Part shown: positions 8,644-16,079 of the stretch, piece after piece
Layout: every line of letters starts with the position of its first letter
Position numbering within the stretch: the first letter of the stretch is position 1
Origin: Lachnoclostridium sp. UBA7097
GTDB taxonomy: Bacteria; Bacillota; Clostridia; Lachnospirales; Lachnospiraceae
DNA: 32,398 nt
Assembly: GCA_002499945.1 (NCBI GenBank)
Contig: DKYP01000084.1
Location: 536-32,933 of the forward strand
Direction of reading: 5' to 3'
Notes under the pieces: model-generated
Database searches by the model: none
Seen by the model: the letters and a program-made list of their open reading frames with translations, nothing else
Told to the model about the DNA's origin: nothing
Program-made: the position numbers and the translations under genes

Positions 8644-8649
8644 TATAAT
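8644..8649 (+). promoter_or_regulatory. Probable -10 box of the RNA methyltransferase gene
   Basis: A consensus TATAAT lies 38 bp upstream of the start codon at 8688. No good -35 is placed at 16-18 bp; TTGCAC at 8614-8619 is 24 bp away. The gene's ribosome-binding site GGAGGT lies six bases before the ATG. Confidence 0.4.
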
Positions 8650-8687
8650 AGTTATCTGGTTATACACATATTTAATGGAGGTCAATT

Positions 8688-9833
8688 ATGGACAATTACG
8701 AATTTATTGCCCCATGCCATTTCGGGCTTGAAGCAGTTTTAAAAAGGGAAATTACAAACCTTGGCTATGAAATAACGCACGTGGAGGATGGCAAGGTAAC
8801 TTTTACAGGTGATGCCAGTGCAGCCTGCCGTGCTAATATTTTTCTCAGGACAACAGAACGCATACTTTTAAAAGCTGGCAGTTTTAAGGCAGAAACTTTT
8901 GATGAACTTTTTGAGAAAACAAAATCTATTCCATGGGAACAGTTTATTCCTGTGAACGGGAAGTTCTGGGTTAAGAAAGCAACTTCAATTAAAAGTAAAC
9001 TTTTCAGTCCGTCAGATATACAGTCAATTATGAAAAAGGCCATAGTGGAGCGCCTTAAGTCTAAGTATAATACAAGCTGGTTTAAGGAGGATGGCGCTTC
9101 TTTCCCCATACGTGTTACAATTATGAAAGATGAGGTTACTGTGGGGCTTGATACATCAGGTGAATCCCTGCATAAGCGTGGCTACCGCAAGGCTGTTGTC
9201 AAAGCACCAATTACTGAAACACTTGCTGCTGCGCTTATTATGCTTACACCCTGGAATAAAGACCGGATACTTGCCGACCCGTTCTGTGGCAGCGGCACTT
9301 TCCCTATAGAGGCAGCGCTTATCGGGGCAAATATTGCACCGGGCATTAACCGCTCTTTTACTGCGGAAGAATGGACACATATTATCCCTAAAAAGGAATG
9401 GTATAATGCTGTAAATGAAGCACAGGATTTAATAATACATGGACTGGATATGGATATACAGGGATATGATATTGACAATAATGCTATTAAAGCTGCTATG
9501 GAGAATGCAAGAAATGCGGATGTAGGGCATCTTATACATTTCCAGCGGCGTGCAGTGAACCAGTTAAGCCACAGGAAGAAATATGGTTTTATTATAACAA
9601 ACCCTCCATATGGAAAAAGGCTTGAAGCCTCTGATGAAATACCCCTGATTTATAAGGAACTGGGGCAGGCTTACAAAAACCTTGATGAATGGTCAATGTA
9701 CGTGGTTACTGCCTATGAACAGGCTGAGAAATATATTGGCAGGAAAGCAGATAAAAACCGCAAGATTTATAATGGAATGATTAAAACATATTTCTACCAG
9801 TATTATGGCAAGAAACCTCCTAAACGTACTTAA
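8688..9833 (+). CDS. THUMP-domain class I SAM-dependent RNA methyltransferase (RlmL/YpsC-like)
   Basis: This 381-aa protein has an N-terminal ferredoxin-like/THUMP region (about 1-160) that binds RNA and a C-terminal Rossmann methyltransferase. The SAM-binding motif is DPFCGSGT (197-204) and the catalytic motif NPPYGKR (305-311), the N-P-P-Y type that methylates exocyclic amino groups. Homologues are annotated as 23S rRNA guanine-N2 methyltransferases (RlmL N-terminal half, B. subtilis YpsC), often mislabelled as DNA methylases. It is the only long plus-strand gene in the middle of the window and is monocistronic, with its own -10 box, GGAGGT site and terminator. The exact target base cannot be read from sequence. 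Confidence 0.9.
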   Translation: MDNYEFIAPCHFGLEAVLKREITNLGYEITHVEDGKVTFTGDASAACRANIFLRTTERILLKAGSFKAETFDELFEKTKSIPWEQFIPVNGKFWVKKATSIKSKLFSPSDIQSIMKKAIVERLKSKYNTSWFKEDGASFPIRVTIMKDEVTVGLDTSGESLHKRGYRKAVVKAPITETLAAALIMLTPWNKDRILADPFCGSGTFPIEAALIGANIAPGINRSFTAEEWTHIIPKKEWYNAVNEAQDLIIHGLDMDIQGYDIDNNAIKAAMENARNADVGHLIHFQRRAVNQLSHRKKYGFIITNPPYGKRLEASDEIPLIYKELGQAYKNLDEWSMYVVTAYEQAEKYIGRKADKNRKIYNGMIKTYFYQYYGKKPPKRT

Positions 9834-9856
9834 AGGCATATTATTTAATTATATTA

Positions 9857-9884
9857 AAGGGCGGCATTTAAAATGCCGCCTTTT
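9857..9884. terminator. Bidirectional rho-independent terminator
   Basis: GGCGGCAT (9860-9867) pairs with ATGCCGCC (9873-9880) around the loop TTAAA, with a T4 tract after it and A-rich sequence before it. It ends the methyltransferase gene on the plus strand and the radA operon on the minus strand. Confidence 0.85.
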
Positions 9885-9896
9885 GAAAGATAAGAT

Positions 9897-10253
9897 TTAG
9901 AAATCAATATCATCTGTCATTGAATAAAAGAAATCCACTACCTGTTTTATGGCCTCAACTGTGTCACGCTGGTACAGGGTTTCCCTTTCAAGTTCATGTG
10001 ATATATTATTTACAATAAATGCAGTTTCAAGGATACGGTCAAGTATTTCACATAGCAGGGCAAATTCCCTGTTCCTCTCTTCTTCTGTCCCTGTTTTCAT
10101 TATGGCAGCATGTTCCCTTGCATCACTGAGAAGTGTTACAAGGCGGTCTGTAATATTTATGGAATCATATGACATCTGTTCCAGATTATTCATGGTATTT
10201 TCCATTCTCTCTAAAATGTGTTCAGTATCCGCTTCATTTTCCCTTAATCCCAT
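9897..10253 (-). CDS. Small helical protein of unknown function downstream of radA
   Basis: This 118-aa protein is acidic and almost entirely helix-forming, with heptad-like hydrophobic spacing (for example ILERMENTMNNLEQM and ICNN-like ETAFIVNNISHEL), suggesting a coiled coil or helical bundle. No signal peptide, membrane segment or catalytic motif is visible. Its ATG overlaps the radA stop codon by one base (TAATG), a standard stop-restart coupling, so it is made together with RadA. It is the last gene before the shared terminator. I do not recognise the family. The spacing resembles signalling or chemotaxis helices, but nothing supports that assignment. Confidence 0.75.
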   Translation of the reverse strand: MGLRENEADTEHILERMENTMNNLEQMSYDSINITDRLVTLLSDAREHAAIMKTGTEEERNREFALLCEILDRILETAFIVNNISHELERETLYQRDTVEAIKQVVDFFYSMTDDIDF

Positions 10254-11641
10254 TAAATTACCTCCAGCAATTCATAAATACTGCCAACTCCCATTACCTG
10301 CATCCCATTTAAATTACTTGTGCCATTACCCAGTTTCTGGATATTGGTTTTTGGCAGGATACAGCGTTCAAAACCAAGCTTCGCCGCCTCTATTACACGC
10401 TGTTCTGGTAAATTAACTGCCCTTACTTCACCAACAAGCCCGACTTCGCCAAAACATATGGTTTTGCTGTCAAATGCCTGGTTACGGTAACTTGAAAGTA
10501 TGGCGGCCACAATGCCAAGGTCAAGTGCCGGCTCATTTATCCTCATGCCACCTGCCACATTAATATAGGCATCATAACCACCCATACGTATGCCAAGCCT
10601 TTTTTCAATTACTGCCATAAGAAGGTTTACCCTGTTATAATCAGTACCTGCCGAAGTACGCCTTGGCATATTAAAGTTTGTCTGGCATACAAGTGCCTGT
10701 ACTTCTACAAGTATAGGCCTGGTGCCTTCTATGCAGCATGTCACTACTGAACCTGGTTCGTTCTCAGGCCTGCCCTGCAGCATATACCCGGATGGGTTTA
10801 AAACCTCCTTAAGCCCGTCTGGCTGCATTTCAAATACACCTATTTCATTAGTTGACCCAAAGCGGTTTTTAACACCCCGCAGAAACCTGTAAGAAGCAAC
10901 GCCGTCACCTTCAAAGTAAAGCACAGTGTCTACCATATGCTCAAGCATCCGGGGGCCTGCAACAATGCCCTCTTTAGTTACATGCCCTACTATAAATATA
11001 GATACTTGCAGGCTCTTGGCAAGCCTCATAAGGATACCTGTTGACTCCCTTATCTGTCCTGCACTTCCGGGCGTCTGCCCTGCCCCGCTGCTGTACATTG
11101 TCTGTATTGAATCAATAATTACTACGGCAGGTTTCATATCTGTTATAGCATCTGAAACTGCATGTAAGTCTGTTTCACACAATATGTACAGGTTGCTGCT
11201 GAAACTTCCAAGCCTTTCTGCACGCATCTTTATCTGCCCCTGGGATTCTTCCCCTGAAACATACAATATCTTATGCCCGTCTGCTGACAGCTTCTGGCAC
11301 ATTTGCAGGAGAAGCGTGGACTTTCCAATGCCAGGGTCGCCCCCTGTAAGTACAAGCGAACCAGCAACAATCCCGCCGCCAAGAACCCTGTCAAGTTCAC
11401 CTATCCCTGTAACTGTCCTCTCCTCTTCACCTGCCTTTACTTCATTAAGCCTTGCAGGCACATTCCTTGTTATTACGCCTGGTACGCCACCAGCGTTTCC
11501 CGGAATATACCCTGGTGCTGCAGGTGGTGCTTCTGTAAACGAATCCCATTCATGGCACATGGGGCACTGTCCAAGCCATTTTGGTGACTCATAACCACAT
11601 TCCTTGCAAAAGAAAACTGTTTTTTTCTTTGCTTTAGCCAT
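10253..11641 (-). CDS. radA: DNA repair protein RadA/Sms
   Basis: This 462-aa protein has full family length. It begins with the C4 zinc finger (C12, C15, C26, C29), followed by a RecA-like ATPase with Walker A GDPGIGKST (101-109), the RadA-specific KNRFG motif (258-262) and a C-terminal Lon-protease-like domain (about 290-462) that lacks proteolytic function in the family. RadA drives branch migration and helicase activity on recombination intermediates and helps recombination and repair. It lies one base after the gene at 11643-12056 and overlaps the following gene by one base, so the three form one operon. Confidence 0.97.
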   Translation of the reverse strand: MAKAKKKTVFFCKECGYESPKWLGQCPMCHEWDSFTEAPPAAPGYIPGNAGGVPGVITRNVPARLNEVKAGEEERTVTGIGELDRVLGGGIVAGSLVLTGGDPGIGKSTLLLQMCQKLSADGHKILYVSGEESQGQIKMRAERLGSFSSNLYILCETDLHAVSDAITDMKPAVVIIDSIQTMYSSGAGQTPGSAGQIRESTGILMRLAKSLQVSIFIVGHVTKEGIVAGPRMLEHMVDTVLYFEGDGVASYRFLRGVKNRFGSTNEIGVFEMQPDGLKEVLNPSGYMLQGRPENEPGSVVTCCIEGTRPILVEVQALVCQTNFNMPRRTSAGTDYNRVNLLMAVIEKRLGIRMGGYDAYINVAGGMRINEPALDLGIVAAILSSYRNQAFDSKTICFGEVGLVGEVRAVNLPEQRVIEAAKLGFERCILPKTNIQKLGNGTSNLNGMQVMGVGSIYELLEVI

Positions 11642-11642
11642 A

Positions 11643-12056
11643 CTATAATTTAACCACCCTGACTTCTTTAACCTGTCCCGGGTCGATTTCCATGCTTAAT
11701 ACAAGCTTGCCTCCAAGGTTAGTCTTCATCCTGCCTGCATTAACACCCCCGATAAACACTTCATATTCCTTTTCAGGTTCAAGTTCAAGGGTAACAGAAG
11801 TATCCTCAAGCCCTTCTGCCATAAACTGTATACCTGCCTCATCTGCTTTCATATGGGTAACAACCGTGCCTGGTACAGATTCATACACAAAAAGCCCGTT
11901 TTTCTCAAGCTTTGTAATTTCCTTAAAAGTCTTTACCTTATACAAGTCACCTTCAAATTCAAAATCAGAAAGCTTCTTTTTGGTATCAAGTTCAAAGTTG
12001 CCAAAACTTAGTGTTCCATCCTCCTCCTTACGGATTAACTCTTCAACTACAGCCAT
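11643..12056 (-). CDS. Conserved small protein upstream of radA
   Basis: This 137-aa soluble acidic protein (MAVVEELIRKEEDGTLSFG at the start) has no membrane segments. Alternating polar and hydrophobic residues suggest mainly beta structure. From memory, near-identical proteins in other Lachnospiraceae are annotated 'endosialidase', but I see no catalytic signature and would not rely on that name. A strong AAGGAGGAG lies directly upstream. The stop codon is separated from the radA ATG by a single base, so translation is coupled. The 183-bp upstream region has two predicted hairpins that could be a leader. The function is unknown. Confidence 0.75.
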   Translation of the reverse strand: MAVVEELIRKEEDGTLSFGNFELDTKKKLSDFEFEGDLYKVKTFKEITKLEKNGLFVYESVPGTVVTHMKADEAGIQFMAEGLEDTSVTLELEPEKEYEVFIGGVNAGRMKTNLGGKLVLSMEIDPGQVKEVRVVKL

Positions 12057-12084
12057 CTTTCTCCTCCTTGTATTTTTAGATACA

Positions 12085-12176
12085 GCCCCGGCAGATAAAC
12101 CGGTGGCATTTTCCAGGATTGAAGTGTAATCATTCTTAGGGTGCGTTTTGTGCAGACTTAGAATGATTTTTCAATC
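12085..12176 (-). promoter_or_regulatory. Structured leader between clpC and the radA operon
   Basis: Two hairpins lie in the 183-bp gap. The larger (12117-12176) has an outer 7-bp stem GATTGAA/TTCAATC and an inner 12-position stem with one mismatch (12128-12139 with 12157-12168). The smaller (12085-12107) pairs GCC-CCGG with CCGG-GGC. On the minus strand neither is followed by a T-run, so they do not look like the clpC terminator. A TATAAT (minus, 12191-12196) lies just upstream but has no good -35. It could be a regulatory 5' leader, an mRNA-processing site or an old mobile fragment. Confidence 0.35.
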
Positions 12177-12239
12177 TAGTATTTTTGTATATTATATATA
12201 AATTCCCATATATAGAATAACATATTTTGTATATTATTT

Positions 12240-14690
12240 CTACTGTTTCCCAATGGAAAATATAATCTTTTCATCAATATAATCTGCAATAACATTATCA
12301 CCCTGTTTTATCTCATGTGAAAGCAGCCTGTCAGCCATTCCATCCTCTATCTGTGTCTGGATTGCACGCCTTACCGGCCTTGCCCCGTATGTCTTGTCAA
12401 ACCCGCTTTCAGCTATATGGGCTATTGCAGCTTCTGTTACTTCTAGTGATATTTCCATCTGCTCTTTTACCCTTTTAATAAAACTGCCAAGGAGTATCTG
12501 GACTATTTCTTTAATATCTTCTTTATTAAGGACACGGAATACAAGCACTTCATCTATCCTGTTTATAAATTCAGGTTTAAATATGCGCTTAACTTCTTCC
12601 ATTACACTTGACTTCATCTTTTTATAATCTGTTTCTTCGTCCTCGTTAATGCCAAAGCCAAGGTGTTTTGGTGACACTATCTGCTGCGCACCTGCATTTG
12701 AAGTCATTATAATTATTGTATTCTTAAAACTTACCTTTCTTCCATGTGCATCGGTTACATGCCCGTCCTCTAATATCTGTAAAAGTATATTAAATACATC
12801 GGCATGTGCTTTTTCTATTTCATCAAAAAGTATTACCGAATATGGATTTCTTCTTACTTTCTCGCTAAGCTGCCCGCCATCTTCATACCCTACATACCCT
12901 GGAGGTGAGCCAATCATTTTAGATACGCTGTGTTTCTCCATATATTCAGACATATCAACCCTGATTATCTTGTCTTCTTTGCCAAAAACAGCCTCTGCCA
13001 GCGCTTTTGAAAGTTCTGTTTTGCCTACGCCTGTAGGTCCTAAAAACAGGAATGAACCTATAGGGCGGCGTGGGTCTTTTAACCCTGCCCTTCCACGCCT
13101 TACTGCTTTGGAAACTGCGCTTACAGCTTCTTCCTGCCCTACAACACGTTTATGGAGTATTTCCTCAAGTTTCCTAAGGCGTTCGGTTTCTTTTTCCTGT
13201 AGTTTCTGTACAGGTATCTTTGTCCAGCCTGCTATTACATCTGCAATATCATTTCCTGTAACTACTACAGAGGAATTACAACGTTCCTCTTCCATCTGCC
13301 CCTGTATAGCTTTTATCCTTGCTGCTGCCTCTTCCTGCCTGCGCTTTATGCTTCCTGCAAGCTGGTAGTCCTCATTCCTTATAGCATCTTCTTTCTCCTT
13401 ATCAAGCAGAAGCTGCCTTTCTTCAAGCTCACGGAGTTCTGGTGAAGGCGCATACTTTCTAAGCCCTGCCCTTGCTGACGCCTCATCTATTGCATCTATT
13501 GCCTTGTCTGGAAGAAACCTGTCATTAACATAGCGTTCTGTCATTTTTACTGCATCTGTTATTGCTTCATCCGTTATTGTTACACCATGATGCTCCTCAT
13601 ACCTGCTTCTAAGCCCCTTTAATATAGCTATTGTTTCATCTTCATCAGGCTCACTTACATCTACTGGCTGGAAACGCCTTTCAAGTGCAGCATCTTTTTC
13701 TATATATTTACGGTATTCTTCCCTTGTTGTCGCACCTATAAGCTGTAATTCACCACGTGCAAGTGAAGGCTTTAATATATTGGCGGCATCAAGTGCCCCT
13801 TCTGCCCCGCCAGCCCCGATAATTGTATGGATTTCATCTATAAAGAGAAGTACATTTCCTGATTGTATAACTTCTTTTATTACACGCTTTATACGCTCTT
13901 CAAATTCACCACGGTACTTAGAGCCTGCCACCATTCCTGATAAATCAAGTGCCAGTACCCTTTTATTCTGTATTACCTCTGGTATATTTCCTGATACAAT
14001 ATCCTGTGCAAGCCCTTCTACTACAGCGGTTTTTCCAACTCCTGGTTCACCTGTAAGGCACGGGTTGTTCTTGGTACGCCTGCTAAGTATTTCAACAAGG
14101 CGTTTTATCTCTGCATCCCTGCCTATTACAGGGTCAAGCTTCCCTTCCCTTGCATATTCTGTTAAATCCCTGCTGTACTGGTCAAGGACTGGTGTAGTGG
14201 ATTTGCCACTCCTCCTTCCACGCTGCATAAGATACTCACTCTTTGCACTTGCCGCATCCTGCCCTGCTGCAGTAAGGACATCTATATAAATTCTCTGTAT
14301 ATTAATCCCCTTTGTATTTAAAAGGCGCAGTGCTATGCTTTCACTCTCTTTCAGAAGCGAAATAAGAAGGTGTTCTGTGCCAACAGATGAAGAACCAAGC
14401 CTTTCTGCTTCGCCAAAGCTTCTGTCAATAACCCCTTTTGCCCTTGGTGTAAACTCAGCGTCGCCATTTTTTAGCACTGTTTTGCTGCCTGCCATAAAAT
14501 CTTCCATAAGTTCTTTTATCTCATCAGCGCTGGCATTATTGGCAGCAAGTATATCTGCTGCAACACCCTTTGATTTTAAAAGCCCAAGTAAAATATGCTC
14601 TGTGCCAACATAGTTATGTCCAAGCAGTCCTGCAGACTTTCTTGCATAATTTAATGCTTTCTCTGCATTTTTTGTGAAATGTTTCTGCAT
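12240..14690 (-). CDS. clpC: AAA+ unfoldase ClpC
   Basis: This 816-aa protein has the complete ClpC architecture. The N-terminal Clp_N double repeat (1-145) binds adaptors. AAA1 has Walker A GEPGVGKT (214-221) and Walker B FIDE (283-286). The coiled middle domain carries a UVR-like stretch around 420-465. AAA2 has Walker A GPTGVGKT (551-558) and Walker B LFDE (621-624). With ClpP it unfolds and degrades damaged or tagged proteins in the cytosol. The classical ctsR-mcsA-mcsB neighbours are absent. Here it follows a cell-surface gene by 34 bp on the same strand, and I see no CtsR-type operator in that gap. GGAGG lies 11 nt before the ATG, a slightly long spacing. Confidence 0.97.
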   Translation of the reverse strand: MQKHFTKNAEKALNYARKSAGLLGHNYVGTEHILLGLLKSKGVAADILAANNASADEIKELMEDFMAGSKTVLKNGDAEFTPRAKGVIDRSFGEAERLGSSSVGTEHLLISLLKESESIALRLLNTKGINIQRIYIDVLTAAGQDAASAKSEYLMQRGRRSGKSTTPVLDQYSRDLTEYAREGKLDPVIGRDAEIKRLVEILSRRTKNNPCLTGEPGVGKTAVVEGLAQDIVSGNIPEVIQNKRVLALDLSGMVAGSKYRGEFEERIKRVIKEVIQSGNVLLFIDEIHTIIGAGGAEGALDAANILKPSLARGELQLIGATTREEYRKYIEKDAALERRFQPVDVSEPDEDETIAILKGLRSRYEEHHGVTITDEAITDAVKMTERYVNDRFLPDKAIDAIDEASARAGLRKYAPSPELRELEERQLLLDKEKEDAIRNEDYQLAGSIKRRQEEAAARIKAIQGQMEEERCNSSVVVTGNDIADVIAGWTKIPVQKLQEKETERLRKLEEILHKRVVGQEEAVSAVSKAVRRGRAGLKDPRRPIGSFLFLGPTGVGKTELSKALAEAVFGKEDKIIRVDMSEYMEKHSVSKMIGSPPGYVGYEDGGQLSEKVRRNPYSVILFDEIEKAHADVFNILLQILEDGHVTDAHGRKVSFKNTIIIMTSNAGAQQIVSPKHLGFGINEDEETDYKKMKSSVMEEVKRIFKPEFINRIDEVLVFRVLNKEDIKEIVQILLGSFIKRVKEQMEISLEVTEAAIAHIAESGFDKTYGARPVRRAIQTQIEDGMADRLLSHEIKQGDNVIADYIDEKIIFSIGKQ

Positions 14691-14724
14691 AACATTTTAA
14701 TCCTCCATTCTGATTTATGCCTGG

Positions 14725-16065
14725 TTATTTTAATATTTCTGACAAATCATCTTTATCCATTCCTTTAAAGTGCATATAAACAGATATAATTATTATTACA
14801 AGCAGAAGGCATATTATTACAGCTATTGCAAGCATATACCTGAGTTTTTGTATTTCTGTGCCTGAATCCTGTTCTTCTGCAACAACAACATTGCCATTGT
14901 TTCCCCTGTACCATGACTGCACTTTTGCATATGGCATAAGGGACTGTTCTTCTTTATCATAAAGATAAAATCCAGGCTCTGTGTCCTCTCTTCTGCAATA
15001 TATAAGCACAAACTTATGCTCTGTATCATTTTCTGATGAACAGACTTTTACCACCCTGTCCCCGAACTTCATTTCTGTTTTCCCAAAGCCCTCTGGTATA
15101 AGGCTGTCATCTGGAATTTCTTCAACTGTATATTCATCATTTGTCTTTAATACAACCCCGCCATCCCTTAGCAGGGTTTTTATATTGCCTGTACCTGTTA
15201 ATTCCTCCTGCCTTTTTATATTTATTGACAGCTTATATACAGATTTTTTGCCATCTAAATTACTTACTATGATTTTTATAGTATTTTTCCCTTTTGACAG
15301 CCCCCCATTGCCCTTTATTGCTACATCTGCATCTGTATCTTCTGTTTTATACAATATATCAAGGCTTGTATCATCTGTTTCTATAGTACCACTATATTTA
15401 TAAATATCTGGCGAAAAAGGGGGTGAAAGCAAAACGTTTTTTATACTAAGTGTTTCAAGCCTTGTGCTGCCAGAATCCACAGGCACAGGGGAAGGAGAAG
15501 GGGAATCTTCTGGTTTCCGGGTGGCTTCTGGTTTCTTTGTACTTACCGGCTTTTTTGTGCTGGCTGGCTTCTTTGTAACTTGCGCCGGTTTCCTCTTAGG
15601 GCTTACAACAATATTTAACGGGCTGTAGGAAACCGACATTTCTTCCTCTGCATTGTCACCATAGCCATATACTGCATAAGGGCTTTTAAGCATAAGCGTT
15701 GTATTGCCGCTTGCCCTTGCAATAAATTTCACTGAATATTTTAACCTGCCTGAAGCCTCTTCCCTGTCTGTATCAGTTATAAGGAACTCATCATCATTCC
15801 CGCTTGCCACAGTGCCTCCTGTAACATATTTAAGGACACTGTTATCATAACTGAAATACCCTTTAAAACCCCCTATTTCATCACCGGAAGTTATTGTTAT
15901 AATGACATATACTGTATCACCTTTTACTACATTGCTTTTACTTGCGGTAATATCTACAGATGCACTTGAAGCATGCGCATTACTGCTGTTTATTAACCCT
16001 GCTGCCATAAAAAAGATAAACACGGTTATAATATATAGTTTCCTGGTAAAACACATACCTGCCAT
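14725..16065 (-). CDS. Cohesin-like and cadherin-like surface protein with C-terminal membrane anchor
   Basis: This 446-aa protein has a signal peptide (about 1-32). A cohesin-type beta-sandwich follows (about 34-152; SASVDITASKSNVVKGDTV then GFKGYFSYDNSVLKYV), then a Lys/Pro/Thr linker (about 155-200) and a cadherin-like beta-sandwich of the Pfam PF12733 type (about 203-290; LETLSIKNVLLSPPFSPDI). A domain of unknown type comes next, then one membrane helix (about 413-437) and a short cytosolic tail. Cohesins bind dockerins in cellulosomes, but stand-alone cohesin-like domains occur on many surface proteins, so a scaffold role is only a possibility. It lies 14 bp after the glucosaminidase gene, in the same operon. 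AGGAGG is only three bases from the first ATG; the ATG at residue 4 is an alternative start. Confidence 0.8.
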   Translation of the reverse strand: MAGMCFTRKLYIITVFIFFMAAGLINSSNAHASSASVDITASKSNVVKGDTVYVIITITSGDEIGGFKGYFSYDNSVLKYVTGGTVASGNDDEFLITDTDREEASGRLKYSVKFIARASGNTTLMLKSPYAVYGYGDNAEEEMSVSYSPLNIVVSPKRKPAQVTKKPASTKKPVSTKKPEATRKPEDSPSPSPVPVDSGSTRLETLSIKNVLLSPPFSPDIYKYSGTIETDDTSLDILYKTEDTDADVAIKGNGGLSKGKNTIKIIVSNLDGKKSVYKLSINIKRQEELTGTGNIKTLLRDGGVVLKTNDEYTVEEIPDDSLIPEGFGKTEMKFGDRVVKVCSSENDTEHKFVLIYCRREDTEPGFYLYDKEEQSLMPYAKVQSWYRGNNGNVVVAEEQDSGTEIQKLRYMLAIAVIICLLLVIIIISVYMHFKGMDKDDLSEILK

Positions 16066-16079
16066 TATCCTCCTGATAC

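Noticed and set aside
8313..8648. Coding frames on both strands in the 8246-8687 gap
   Set aside because: They overlap the long hairpin, have no ribosome-binding sites and no family resemblance; the structure itself explains the open frames.
12128..12171. Terminator of clpC
   Set aside because: The hairpin has its T-run on the plus strand, the wrong side for the minus-strand clpC transcript.
12649..13368. 239-aa plus-strand frame
   Set aside because: Antisense to the second AAA module of ClpC, with no ribosome-binding site or recognisable domain.
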